NCBI GenBank assembly: GCA_015234425.1
Contig: JADGNE010000057.1
Location: forward strand, 54,729 to 118,728
Source of the DNA: Devosia sp.
GTDB taxonomy: Bacteria > Pseudomonadota > Alphaproteobacteria > Rhizobiales > Devosiaceae
Length of the DNA stretch: 64,000 nucleotides
Direction of reading: 5' to 3'
The position numbers and the translations under genes are program-made. Position 1 is the stretch's first letter. Every line of letters starts with the position of its first letter. Positions 17,407 to 26,011 of the stretch are shown one piece after another. The notes under the pieces were generated by a model. The model had not been told where the DNA came from. It worked only from the letters and a program-made list of their open reading frames with translations, and did no database searches.

Positions 17407-18270
17407 ATGACTAGGCAGATTCACATCGCCCTCGCCTTTGACGACAATTTCTGGGCGCCGGCCTATGCGGTGATGCGCTCGGTGTGCCTGTCGACGCGGC
17501 GGCGCAGCGATCTCGTGTTCCATCTCCTCCATATGCCGCTCAGCGATGAGCACCGGCATGACCTCGAGGGCATTTCCCGCGAGTTTGGGGCGACGCTGAG
17601 TTATTACCCGCTCCAAGGTTCGGAGCTCTTCGACTTTTTTGTCGCCGGCATGCCGGCCAGCGCGCAATGGCCAAGCGTTGTCTATTCGCGGCTGCTGCTG
17701 GCGGATCTTTTGCCGGCCGATATCGAGCGGGTGATCTATCTCGATTGCGACATGATGGTGCGCCAGCCAATCGAAGAGCTGTTCGCGGTCGATCTGGGCG
17801 GAAAGCCACTGGGGGCAGTGCAGGATTCGCTCTCTCCCTTCATCATGGGGCGGCGTGACATGCGCCAGAACCAGGATATTTTCCACTGCGGCGATGCGTA
17901 TTTCAATTCGGGCATGCTGGTGGTGGATCTGGCGCAGTGGCGCGAGATCGACATCAAGAGCGAGGTGGCGGTGATTGCCGGCAAGAACTGGCTGCCGCGG
18001 CTCTATTACGATCAGGACGTGCTGAACCTCGTGTTCCGCGACAATTGGCAGAAGCTCGACTGGCGCTGGAACGTCATCGACGCCCATCCCGCCCATGAGG
18101 CGATGGACCCGGCGATCCTGCATTTCACCGGCAAGAACAAACCCTGGGCGCTCTGGGCTGGCATTCTGCGCACCACCGCCTATGCGCGCTGGTATCGGCA
18201 CGTGATGACCAATGAGCTGTTTTATCGGTATGCGCGGCACCGGTGGAAGAAGAAGCTGCGGCTTGGGTGA
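17407..18270 (+). CDS. Glycosyltransferase family 8
   Basis: A 287-residue GT8 enzyme of the LPS galactosyl/glucosyltransferase type. IHIALAFDDNFWAPAYAVMRSV opens the Rossmann fold, the metal-binding DXD is in VIYLDCDMMVRQP, YFNSGMLVVDL is the GT8 fingerprint, and HFTGKNKPW is the late HXXGXXKPW motif. It likely transfers hexose from UDP-sugar onto lipid A-core. The basic C-terminus (RHRWKKKLRL) could bind the membrane. Confidence 0.92.
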   Translation: MTRQIHIALAFDDNFWAPAYAVMRSVCLSTRRRSDLVFHLLHMPLSDEHRHDLEGISREFGATLSYYPLQGSELFDFFVAGMPASAQWPSVVYSRLLLADLLPADIERVIYLDCDMMVRQPIEELFAVDLGGKPLGAVQDSLSPFIMGRRDMRQNQDIFHCGDAYFNSGMLVVDLAQWREIDIKSEVAVIAGKNWLPRLYYDQDVLNLVFRDNWQKLDWRWNVIDAHPAHEAMDPAILHFTGKNKPWALWAGILRTTAYARWYRHVMTNELFYRYARHRWKKKLRLG

Positions 18271-18289
18271 GGGGTCCCCGGGGCATATT

Positions 18290-18425
18290 GAGGGTTTTCA
18301 CCCCTCACCCCGACCCTCTCCCCTGAGGGGCGAGGGGGCGATGGAGCTGATGGGGCTCGGTGCGGGGAGAGAACCCCCACCCTTGATCCCTCCCCACGAG
18401 GGGGAGGGAGACGCAGGAGCCGATG
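18290..18425. repeat. GC-rich intergenic repeat
   Basis: The gap between two convergent genes is filled by CCCCTCACCCCGACCCTCTC, CCTGAGGGGCGAGGG and then GATCCCTCCCCACGAGGGGG. The last block is almost identical to 60009-60034 (one base differs in the palindrome centre) and similar to 50038-50062 and 50111-50135. Confidence 0.65.
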
Positions 18426-18459
18426 GTTCCGGGCGTGACTGCGCTCGCTATTCCAGCGC

Positions 18460-19257
18460 CTAGATGGGTATCCCCTCGATTTGACAGAGTTTGTGCATGG
18501 CGCTACCTTTTGGGGGCGGGGGGATGTCGGCGCGGCCGCGGTTGGTGAATTGGCTGCGCCAGAGGTGGATGCCCAGGGTTTCGGGGCGGATGGCGGAAGC
18601 CACGTCCGAGCCCGGCTGGAGCAGAGCGGGGATGCCCTCATAGGGAATGGGGTAGAAGGTCGTTGACGGCTTGACCTTGTCGACGAGGCCGCGCGTCCGG
18701 ACGTAGTGCGTCAGGGCCATGGGGCCGGTGGCGCCATATTGGAGATGCTCTGGCGGCACCTTGTCGCCGACGAGGCGGCGGGCGGCGACTTCGAGGCGGC
18801 GATAGAGCGGCAGGAAGGGCTCCAGAAGCGGACGGTTGTCGCGGTCAAAGACAGCGAGCAGGTCGCCGAGCAGCGGCGCTTCGGGCGGGATGTAGAGCAC
18901 GGCGCTGTTCACCGAGCCGGGGCGCTCCCAGGCCATGAGATAATCATCGGGCGGGGCGAGCGGCTTGAGGAGATAGAGGTCGAGATCGGCCCAGATGCCC
19001 AGATTGCGCCGCATCAGCTCGAGGCGGAACCGATCGGAAAAGACTGCGGGCGTGCCCCTGCCTTTGTAGAACACCAGTTGCTCGCGCGGCATGAGTTCGG
19101 CGGCATCGCGCCAGATGGCCTCGGCGGGAAAATTCTCGATTGGATCGAAGGCAAAGACTTCGACGCGGTGGCCCTGGCGATGGAAGGCGGCGATGCACAG
19201 TGCCTCGAGCCAGCTCATCGGGCCGTGCCAGAAACTGACGATAGTGGGGAGGGTCAT
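18460..19257 (-). CDS. Glycosyltransferase with DXD sugar-binding motif (GT32-like)
   Basis: A 265-residue protein beginning LPTIVSFWHGPMSWLEALC. The nucleotide-sugar DXD motif is in FSDRFRLELMRRNLGIWADLDL, the arrangement seen in GT32 and capsular polysaccharide enzymes. No signal peptide or membrane segment is seen. It probably modifies the same surface glycan as its GT8 neighbour. The start at 19257 has AAGG nearby; an ATG nine codons upstream is possible. Confidence 0.78.
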   Translation of the reverse strand: MTLPTIVSFWHGPMSWLEALCIAAFHRQGHRVEVFAFDPIENFPAEAIWRDAAELMPREQLVFYKGRGTPAVFSDRFRLELMRRNLGIWADLDLYLLKPLAPPDDYLMAWERPGSVNSAVLYIPPEAPLLGDLLAVFDRDNRPLLEPFLPLYRRLEVAARRLVGDKVPPEHLQYGATGPMALTHYVRTRGLVDKVKPSTTFYPIPYEGIPALLQPGSDVASAIRPETLGIHLWRSQFTNRGRADIPPPPKGSAMHKLCQIEGIPI

Positions 19258-19293
19258 GGGCGGGCCTTGGCGGTTTTGCGCCATATGTTTGTC

Positions 19294-19340
19294 GCGCTTC
19301 CGAACCGGAAAAGTGGTGTCCACTTTTCCTGGAAACGCTC
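19294..19340. repeat. Palindromic element GGAAAAGTGG-tgt-CCACTTTTCC
   Basis: A perfect 10-bp stem (19307-19316 and 19320-19329) is flanked by GCGCTTCCGAACC and TGGAAACGCTC. This is the well-known palindromic repeat scattered between genes in Hyphomicrobiales. It lies just upstream of the glycosyltransferase gene, between it and the flavoprotein gene. Confidence 0.75.
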
Positions 19341-19372
19341 TAGCATGATATCGCGCCAAGACCCAAACCGGC

Positions 19373-19957
19373 TCACATGAGCGTGGGGATGGTTTTGGCA
19401 ATGCGGCTTTCGAAACGAGCGAGGCGCGCTGCGTCGACATTTTCGGCCGAGTGCAGGGAGAGCATGCGGAAACGGGCCTGCGGGGCGCAGGACGTGAAGA
19501 GGCCAGCGCGGAGGGTCTGCTTGACCGGCTGGCGGGCGATGGCGACATCGAACCAGAACGGCGAGCCGAGGGTCGTGACCACCAGGATGGATTTGAGATT
19601 GGTGAGGAGGGGGCGAATCGGCGTGCCCTGCTCGAAAGCGATCCCGGGGGCCCAGACGCGCTCGAACCAGCCCTTGAGCATGGCCGGCGGAGCGAACCAC
19701 CAGGTGGAAAACACCAGCACCAGATGTTGGGCATCGGTGAGGCGGCGCTGGAGGTCGGTGGGGCTGTTTTCCGGTCTTATGTCGCCATAATAGGCCCGGC
19801 GTTCCTCGGCGGTGAGGGCGGGTTCGAAGCCGGAGGCATAAAGGTCGAGCCGGTCGACGGCGAGCCCACGGGCCCGGATATTGGCCTCGATCCCGCAGGC
19901 GAGGCGGGCATTGAAACTGTCCGTCAGCGGGTGCGATAAAACCAGATGGACGCTCAT
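19373..19957 (-). CDS. NAD(P)H dehydrogenase (quinone)-type flavoprotein
   Basis: A 194-residue flavodoxin-fold protein of the Flavodoxin_2 family (MdaB/KefF/NQO type). LVLSHPLTDSFNARLACGI is the FMN/FAD phosphate-binding start, and VLVFSTWWFAPPAMLKGWFERV is the second signature. It likely reduces quinones by two electrons, with a protective role. The start at 19957 matches the family; upstream in-frame sequence is alanine/proline-rich. Confidence 0.87.
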   Translation of the reverse strand: MSVHLVLSHPLTDSFNARLACGIEANIRARGLAVDRLDLYASGFEPALTAEERRAYYGDIRPENSPTDLQRRLTDAQHLVLVFSTWWFAPPAMLKGWFERVWAPGIAFEQGTPIRPLLTNLKSILVVTTLGSPFWFDVAIARQPVKQTLRAGLFTSCAPQARFRMLSLHSAENVDAARLARFESRIAKTIPTLM

Positions 19958-20021
19958 TGTTCCTGCCCCTGCCGCCGCACTTTGAGGCGCGACGGCACAA
20001 TGGAGAGGCGGGCAGCAACCG

Positions 20022-20912
20022 TCAATTGGCGGCGGCGCGGCGGCGGTATTCGCTGGCGATATAGAGGGCGGCGAGGGCAACCAGCACCCCGAGACCCGCC
20101 TGGAGCCAATCCATCTGTTCGATCAGCGTCGTCGCATAGGTGAAGGCGCTGAAGGGAGCTTCATCGACGAAGAGGGAATCGAGGTAGTCCGTATTGGGCG
20201 GCGAGAGGCGGTCCTGGAAATAGGCCCAGCTTTTGGTGGCGAAGGGGTGGATGCCACCGCCGAGCGTCACCCATTCGAGGAGCGAGATCAGCGCGGGCAA
20301 GAGCGCCGAGACCGGGATAGCCCAGCGCCCCAGCGCGGTGGCGAGACCGCCGGCAATGCCCATGAGGGGCAGATACCAGAGGAGGCCGCAGACGAGGGTG
20401 ACGAGGATAGCGAAAGCCACCTGGCCGTAGACGCTGGCAATATTGCCGAGGATTGCCCAGCTGCCCGTGCCGGTAATCAGCATGGTGGTGAAGGCGACCC
20501 CATAGAGCAGGAGGCCACTGAGGAGGGTGATGCCGAAGACTGTGCCGGGCAGGATGGTGAGCGCGGCAGTGAGCTTTGAGAGCAGCATGCGGAAATCGGA
20601 AACCGGCATGGATTTCCAGAACAGCATGGCATTGTTGCGCTTGTCGGCGGCAAAACCGTCGGCGCAGTAGAAGACGAGAACCACCAGCAGATAGAGCAGC
20701 CAGCCAAAACCGAGGCCAAGGAAGCCCACCTCGTAGACCCGCAGAGGCGCGAGGGTGAAGAGGGCGCCGGAAAAGCGCGCATCGACCCGGCCGACGGTGA
20801 AGGCGAGGATGGTGGCGGCGAACAATATGCCGACGAGAATCAGCGGGCCGGTGAAGAAGGCGCCGCGGTGCTCGAGGAATTCGCGATGGACGAGGGCAGC
20901 AAAAGCCTTCAT
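20022..20912 (-). CDS. ABC-2 type transporter permease
   Basis: A 296-residue membrane protein with about six hydrophobic segments, starting with a short cytoplasmic helix (FAALVHREFLEHRGAFF). The segment DGFAADKRNNAMLFWKSMPVSDF is typical of ABC-2 permeases. Its start overlaps the ATPase stop (ATGA), and the GntR repressor precedes both, so it forms a self-regulated exporter operon like the YtrA-type systems of Firmicutes. The cargo is unknown. Confidence 0.85.
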   Translation of the reverse strand: MKAFAALVHREFLEHRGAFFTGPLILVGILFAATILAFTVGRVDARFSGALFTLAPLRVYEVGFLGLGFGWLLYLLVVLVFYCADGFAADKRNNAMLFWKSMPVSDFRMLLSKLTAALTILPGTVFGITLLSGLLLYGVAFTTMLITGTGSWAILGNIASVYGQVAFAILVTLVCGLLWYLPLMGIAGGLATALGRWAIPVSALLPALISLLEWVTLGGGIHPFATKSWAYFQDRLSPPNTDYLDSLFVDEAPFSAFTYATTLIEQMDWLQAGLGVLVALAALYIASEYRRRAAAN

Positions 20913-21808
20913 TGGCCGCGCTCCGGATTGGCAGTGGGACGCTGCATCAGCGCCACGAAAAGATCGGACATGGTGGGGGTGGAGACCCGGCCGAGCGGCT
21001 CGAGCAGGCTGCGGTCGACGCCATCGAAGATGAAGACCGTCTGGCCGAAGCGGGTTTCCTCATAGACGGGGTTGAGGGCGCGGGCCTGGGCCTGCATGTC
21101 CGGCGCATCGGCGACGAGCTGGGTGAATTTCTCGTTCACCGTTTCCATCTGCATATGGAGGATGAGGTCGCCATCGCGGATGAACATGATGTCGGAGAGC
21201 ATGAACTCGATCTCGTCCACCTGGTGGGTGGTGATGATGAGGGTACGTTCCTCGGTCATGTAGTCTTCGAGGAGGCGCCGGTAGAAGCGCTTGCGATAAG
21301 TGATGTCGAGGCCGAGCGTCGGCTCGTCGAGGACGAGAAGCTTGGCATCGATTGCCATGACCACCGCCAGGTGCAGCTGGGCGATCATGCCCTTGGAGAG
21401 AGTCTTGATCTTCATCTCGGGCTTGATGTCGGTGCCTTCGAGGAAGCTGCGCGCCTTGTCGATGGAGAAATTTGGGTGAATGTTGGAGAGGAGCGCAAAC
21501 AGCTCCCGCACCCGCAGAAACCGCGGCAGGCTCGCCACATCGGAGATGAAGGCGACGTTTTCCATGAGGTGGGCGCGGCGGGCGAAGGGATCTTCGCCGA
21601 GGACGCGGATGGTGCCCTCATAACTTGTGAGCCCCAGCATGGCGTTGAGCGTCGTGGTCTTGCCCGCGCCATTGTGGCCGATGAGGCCATAGATGCGGCC
21701 GGCGGGGATGTCGAAATCCAGCCCATGCAGGATTTCTTTGCCGCCGAAGGATTTTTTGAGGCCGCGCGCGGAAACGACGGGCGGAATGGTGGAAAGGGCA
21801 TCGGTCAT
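20909..21808 (-). CDS. ABC-2 exporter ATP-binding protein
   Basis: A 299-residue ATPase with Walker A GHNGAGKTT, signature LSKGMIAQLHLA and Walker B LLVLDEPTLGLD. The last 80 residues are an extra C-terminal domain, as in YtrB/CcmA-like exporters. The ATG at 21808 overlaps the GntR stop by four bases. The frame open further upstream belongs to the GntR region and is not coding in this frame. Confidence 0.92.
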   Translation of the reverse strand: MTDALSTIPPVVSARGLKKSFGGKEILHGLDFDIPAGRIYGLIGHNGAGKTTTLNAMLGLTSYEGTIRVLGEDPFARRAHLMENVAFISDVASLPRFLRVRELFALLSNIHPNFSIDKARSFLEGTDIKPEMKIKTLSKGMIAQLHLAVVMAIDAKLLVLDEPTLGLDITYRKRFYRRLLEDYMTEERTLIITTHQVDEIEFMLSDIMFIRDGDLILHMQMETVNEKFTQLVADAPDMQAQARALNPVYEETRFGQTVFIFDGVDRSLLEPLGRVSTPTMSDLFVALMQRPTANPERGQ

Positions 21809-22179
21809 TTTGCGGGTCCCTCCGGGGTCGCATCGATATTGGAAACCAGAGACTTGAGGTCGAGTTCGAGCGCCCGGATCTGGGCGGCGATGCGCGGCCA
21901 TTCTTCCTTGAGAAATTTTTCGCGCTCGTGAGACAGCAATGTGCCGCGCGCGCCCTGGGTAACGAACATGCCCAGACCCCTCCGTTTTTCGACGACGCCG
22001 ATATCGACCAGGGCCTCGAAGGCCTTGGTGACCGTCAGCGGATTGACCGAAAGATCTGCCGATATCTGGCGCACCGAGGGCAGGGGATCGCCCTCGCCCA
22101 CCGTGCCGCGCAGGATCATCTCGATCAGCCGCTGCCGGATCTGGACGAAGATCGGCTGGCTGGTGTGAAACTCATCCAT
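21805..22179 (-). CDS. GntR-family regulator, YtrA subfamily
   Basis: A 124-residue repressor with an N-terminal winged helix (PIFVQIRQRLIEMILRGT, PSVRQISADLSVNPLTVTKAFEAL) and only a short helical tail. This is the YtrA layout, which lacks a large ligand-binding domain. It is the first gene of the ABC-2 exporter operon, and a 26-bp palindrome lies 15 bases before its start, so autoregulation is very likely. Confidence 0.9.
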   Translation of the reverse strand: MDEFHTSQPIFVQIRQRLIEMILRGTVGEGDPLPSVRQISADLSVNPLTVTKAFEALVDIGVVEKRRGLGMFVTQGARGTLLSHEREKFLKEEWPRIAAQIRALELDLKSLVSNIDATPEGPAK

Positions 22180-22193
22180 GTGTCATGCCTAAC

Positions 22194-22219
22194 TAGTGTC
22201 ATACATATGTAGCACACTA
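22194..22219. promoter_or_regulatory. 26-bp palindromic operator upstream of the GntR operon
   Basis: The site starts TAGTGT and ends ACACTA, has a central TACATATGTA, and matches its own reverse complement at 22 of 26 positions. It lies 15-40 bases ahead of the GntR start. YtrA-type regulators commonly bind such long, AT-rich inverted repeats over their own promoter. Confidence 0.78.
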
Positions 22220-22276
22220 AATAGGATCGGAGTCAAGGCCCCGTTTGTGAGGCCGATTTCGGCGGGACCAACGCGG

Positions 22277-23923
22277 TCAGCCGACGAGGACGGGATCGCT
22301 GCATTGAACGCCGTAGACGCGCACATCGGCTTCGCCGAGGCCGAGCCCCAGAGTCTGGAGCAGGCTGGCGAGAAGCGCGTCGAGCGGCAGGGCGAGCGGG
22401 GCAAGAAGCGCCCGGAGACTGGCGGCAATAACGTTGAGATTGAGCCCGATTCCGAGGAGGTCGAGCTGCACGCGCAGGTCGAGATTGGCAAAGAGCGAGG
22501 TCACCAGCGAGCTGGCGATGGTCTGGGTGCGGGCGGTCTTGAGAATGCCCGCGGCAATGTCATCGGAGGAGAATTGCAGGACCAGCGGCACCGTCTGGCT
22601 GGCGGTGACCCGGGCCGAGCCGGTGATGCTGAGCAGCGCCGCGTCGAGCAGTTTGACCGGATTGGCCGGCGGCAGGGCGCCGAAGCCATTGAGCTGGGCG
22701 TCGTTCATGGCGCCGATGGCGGCGGTGAGAATGCCGGGCACCACGGCGATGCGGGCAGTGCCCTGGGGAAACTCCGGGTTGGGGCAGGTGGCATCGAGGA
22801 CGCGGGCCTGGGCGTGGGCGACGTCGAGCCAGATGGGGAGATTAACGACGCCACCGCTCACCACCGACCCGGCGAGGATCCTGACGGCAAGGCGGAGGCG
22901 GAGCTGGGAAGTGCGCACGATAGTGCCGCCGGGGCCGAGGGCATAAAAGCCCCCGCCCTGGGGCGGCTGGCCGATGGCGAGGTCGAGATCGATCTTTGCC
23001 ACGCCCGGCAGGCTGAGAGTGACCGCAAGGCGCACCTGACCATCGCCGTCGGCGAGCGCGGCCGAAGCCGTCAGGATATCGAGAGCGGAAAAATCGGCGG
23101 CCAGAGCGGCGGTTTCGTCGTGCAGATTAAGGCGCCCATAGCGTCCGAGATCGAGCAGCTGGCCGATGGGAACGCTATTGCCGATCCCGCGCAGGGCAAT
23201 GGTGCTGAGCAAGCCGCGCTCGGGACCGTTGACGACACGCGCCAGTGCGGCCGCGATCTGGCCGGCACCGGCCTCGGCGGCGAGCAGATCGTCATAGCTC
23301 ACCGCCTCGATCCCCATTTCGATGGCAAGCGCATCGAGAAAGGAAAGCGCGTTGACCTTCACGCCCGCGAGCCGGTTGTAGTCCATGGCCGAGAGCGAAA
23401 GATTTGTGCCGAGCAGCGCGCCGAGGACGGCGTTGGCAATGCCGCCATCCAGACTGGCGAGGCGCGAGCCGATGGTGAAGGACACCCGCGGAGTGACCGT
23501 TGCGATGGCCGAGGCGCTAATGTCGGGCGGCGGCGCCATGGCGCTGGCAAAATGCAACGTGCCGCTATGGGTGACACTGACAGAAACGGCATTGGCCGGA
23601 AGCGCGCCCACCTCGAAGCGCTGGGCCGGGGGAAGATCGGGATTGGCGCTGTAGCGGCCGGGCCGCACGGTCAGCGTGCCTTGCGCCAATGCGTCGCCCA
23701 GCCCGGCACCAATAAGGGCGGCGAGGGCGAGCGCCTCGCCCCGGGAGGGATCGCGCGCGGCGGTCAGGGCGGCGATATCGACGCCGGCCTGCAGCATGCG
23801 CCGCTCGTGAAACAGCGCGGCGCCATCGACGACGATGGAGCAGATCATCACCCCGAGCGAGAAAGCGACGCCGAAAAGGATCGCCATATTGCCGTTCTCG
23901 TCCTGACGGAATTTGCCGATCAC
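22277..23923 (-). CDS. TadG-like Flp pilus assembly / pseudopilin-like secreted protein
   Basis: A 548-residue protein. The N-terminus DENGNMAILFGVAFSLGVMICSIVVDGAALF is the TadE/G membrane segment with the GxxA-type start of pseudopilins (RCP1.10/DUF2134). The long remainder is extracytoplasmic, rich in Ala, Leu and Gly, with only two visible cysteines (VLDATCPN and YGVQCSD) that may pair. It overlaps the TadE-like gene by four bases. No other tad genes are in the window. Confidence 0.78.
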   Translation of the reverse strand: MIGKFRQDENGNMAILFGVAFSLGVMICSIVVDGAALFHERRMLQAGVDIAALTAARDPSRGEALALAALIGAGLGDALAQGTLTVRPGRYSANPDLPPAQRFEVGALPANAVSVSVTHSGTLHFASAMAPPPDISASAIATVTPRVSFTIGSRLASLDGGIANAVLGALLGTNLSLSAMDYNRLAGVKVNALSFLDALAIEMGIEAVSYDDLLAAEAGAGQIAAALARVVNGPERGLLSTIALRGIGNSVPIGQLLDLGRYGRLNLHDETAALAADFSALDILTASAALADGDGQVRLAVTLSLPGVAKIDLDLAIGQPPQGGGFYALGPGGTIVRTSQLRLRLAVRILAGSVVSGGVVNLPIWLDVAHAQARVLDATCPNPEFPQGTARIAVVPGILTAAIGAMNDAQLNGFGALPPANPVKLLDAALLSITGSARVTASQTVPLVLQFSSDDIAAGILKTARTQTIASSLVTSLFANLDLRVQLDLLGIGLNLNVIAASLRALLAPLALPLDALLASLLQTLGLGLGEADVRVYGVQCSDPVLVG

Positions 23924-24345
23924 AACCCGCCCTGCCGAATGGTTGCGCCGGCAGTCATCTGCTGGCTGGGCAGAGGAAGGGGCGGATAAAGATTCCAGAT
24001 CGGCAGCAGGCTGGCGTCATAGCGCAGCTGAACGCTGTACTGGCTGGGATCATCGGGATGATCGCCGATGGTCGCGCGCAGGCGCGCCCGGTCGATGAGC
24101 GGATAGCCCCGGGCATGGCGGTCGATATAGGCGTCGACGAGGCGATTGCGCTCGGCTTCGCTGAGGCCGGCGATTGCAATGCGGGCGGAATCGGCGGCCA
24201 GTTGCTGGAGCGAGATGGCAGCGCCGAAATAGATGCCATAGGCCATCATGCCGGTGAGGAGCAGGAAGAAGGCCGGCGTCAGTATGGCAAATTCAACCGC
24301 GGAGCTGGCCCTTTCATTGCGCACCAGAGCGGACAGAAGCGACAT
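23920..24345 (-). CDS. TadE-like pseudopilin
   Basis: A 141-residue protein starting ALVRNERASSAVEFAILTPAFFLLLTGMMAYGIYF. The E in AVEFAIL and the following helix are the TadE signature; a prepilin peptidase would cut before it. The remainder is a small periplasmic domain. It pairs with the TadG-like gene through an ATGA overlap. The nearest upstream gene is divergent. Confidence 0.85.
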   Translation of the reverse strand: MSLLSALVRNERASSAVEFAILTPAFFLLLTGMMAYGIYFGAAISLQQLAADSARIAIAGLSEAERNRLVDAYIDRHARGYPLIDRARLRATIGDHPDDPSQYSVQLRYDASLLPIWNLYPPLPLPSQQMTAGATIRQGGL

Positions 24346-24511
24346 AGCGGACCCTCCCGGTATCGGTATGGACGCCAGGTTCCTGCAGTCTCCGCCAAGA
24401 GGGTAAGGCTGGCCTCAACCGCCATATGCGGGGATCTACGGAGGGGCGGTGGCGGCGGGCAAGAGAAGGTGACTGTTCTTGTCCCCTCCGCCTTGTTAGG
24501 ACGGGGCACCA

Positions 24512-25327
24512 ATGGAGACTGCCTTGACCGGGACTGCCCGTAATTTTCTGTTCGCAACCAATCAGGACGACGTCGCGCTGACGCGCCTCCTCGCGATGCT
24601 GCGAAAAACCACGGGTTTTCTCGACGGCGCGCCAGGTGGGCCCCTGCCGGGCTGGTATGTTGTCGGTGCTGACAATTCAGCGGTGTTTGAGACGCTCTAC
24701 ACGCGGCTGGCGACGAATTATCCGGACGCCGGCCAGCCGTTCTACGCTACCCGCATCTGGACGAACCTCTTCTGGCAGCCGGCCTATGTCGCCGTGCTGG
24801 CGGTGCATATCCATGGCGCGCTGCCGAAATTCTCAGGCATGGCGCAATCGGTGAAAAATATCGACATTTCCGGCTTCCGGCTGGCGCCGGGTCCGCAAAT
24901 GGAGGGGGACACCGAAACGCTCATCGCCGAGGCGGGGGCGCAATTGCGTGCCATGGCCGATGTGGCGTTCGAGGAGCTGAAGCAGTTTACGCGAATCAAG
25001 CGGGTGCCGGCGCTGCGGCTCCTGGCCGACCGCATCATCGACCTTGTCCGCAGGCTGGGCGAGTACGTGCCGGGAATGAGCGTCGAGGAGCAGCAGCGCT
25101 ATTGCACGCTCTGGCTTGCTGCGATGGGCCTTGAGGGACAGGGCAGCCTTGAACAGGTGCAGCTTGAGGATGGCAGTGCGGCCGTGATCCTCGCGCGAAA
25201 AGGCTGCTGCCTCGATTATCTGGCGTTTCCGGACGCCTATTGCCGATCCTGCCCCAAGCAGGACGACGCTGTATGGCGCGCCCGGCAGATCGAAAACGCC
25301 AATGCCGAGCGCAGCAGTGCCGGCTAG
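24512..25327 (+). CDS. FhuF-like siderophore-iron reductase
   Basis: A 271-residue cytoplasmic protein of the siderophore ferric-iron reductase group. The C-terminal KGCCLDYLAFPDAYCRSCPKQ fits the FhuF [2Fe-2S] pattern CC-x10-C-x2-C exactly. The N-terminal two thirds resemble the AHA_1954-type reductases and IucA/FhuF substrate domains. It would release iron from imported ferric siderophores. No siderophore receptor or ABC importer is next to it, so this is a stand-alone gene here. Confidence 0.75.
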   Translation: METALTGTARNFLFATNQDDVALTRLLAMLRKTTGFLDGAPGGPLPGWYVVGADNSAVFETLYTRLATNYPDAGQPFYATRIWTNLFWQPAYVAVLAVHIHGALPKFSGMAQSVKNIDISGFRLAPGPQMEGDTETLIAEAGAQLRAMADVAFEELKQFTRIKRVPALRLLADRIIDLVRRLGEYVPGMSVEEQQRYCTLWLAAMGLEGQGSLEQVQLEDGSAAVILARKGCCLDYLAFPDAYCRSCPKQDDAVWRARQIENANAERSSAG

Positions 25328-25335
25328 CGGCTAGA

Positions 25336-25908
25336 TCAGTCGAAAATCTCGTTGGGATAGACGCCCCAGAGCTCTTCCTGGGCCACGAAACCGGAATAGC
25401 TGGAGCGTTCGCCCGGCTGGCTGGCCGAAACTTCGCACCACTGGCCATCGCATTCCTTGATCTGCACCTTGGCACCGGCGCCGAGGCGCGCACGCACCCC
25501 AGCCTCGCCGGAGCGGTTCGAGCGCATCGCGACTTCGCCATTGGCGATCAGCGGGGCGGCATAGCCGAGGCGCGTGCCGACGAGCAGGCTCTGGTGAACC
25601 CAGCCCTCGGAGCCATCGGCGTCGCGGATTTTGCGCCAGGTATCGAATTCCTGGATGATTTCGACCGGCACGCCAGAAACCACATAGTTCCAGGCGATGT
25701 CGTATTTGGTGCCCGGCCCAACGCGTACGTTGATCGGGTTCGACCGCGTCGAGACGAAGCGCGGCAGGGGCAATCCACTGGGATTATCGGCTTGAGCCAC
25801 GACCGGCGCTGGAACGACAAAAAAAGCCGACAACAGAGCCAAGCCTATTAGGACAAACGAAAAAAAACGATGACGGGCACCGCCCGAAATGGCGTGCATC
25901 AACAACAT
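25336..25908 (-). CDS. Secreted SH3-domain protein
   Basis: A 190-residue protein. A hydrophobic N-terminal segment (FFSFVLIGLALLSAFFVV) ends in a possible cleavage site after VVAQA. Two bacterial SH3 (SH3_4/SH3_3) repeats follow: NPINVRVGPGTKYDIAWNYV...WVHQSLL, and AMRSNRSGEAGVRARLGAGAKVQIKECDGQWCEV. Such proteins usually bind peptidoglycan. The start at 25908 or the methionine three codons later is possible; the much longer open frame upstream is not coding. Confidence 0.82.
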   Translation of the reverse strand: MLLMHAISGGARHRFFSFVLIGLALLSAFFVVPAPVVAQADNPSGLPLPRFVSTRSNPINVRVGPGTKYDIAWNYVVSGVPVEIIQEFDTWRKIRDADGSEGWVHQSLLVGTRLGYAAPLIANGEVAMRSNRSGEAGVRARLGAGAKVQIKECDGQWCEVSASQPGERSSYSGFVAQEELWGVYPNEIFD

Positions 25909-26011
25909 GACTTTGCAGACGGGTTGGAATTGCCCTATCACTAGCCCCAATATCCTTAATGCTCGCTGAAGAGAGGGAAATTCATTTTCCCCGCCCCTCG
26001 TAACGGAACGC

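Noticed and set aside
22196-23989. 597-codon + strand frame opposite TadG
   Set aside because: Shadow; the minus strand carries the TadG-like membrane start and overlaps properly with TadE.
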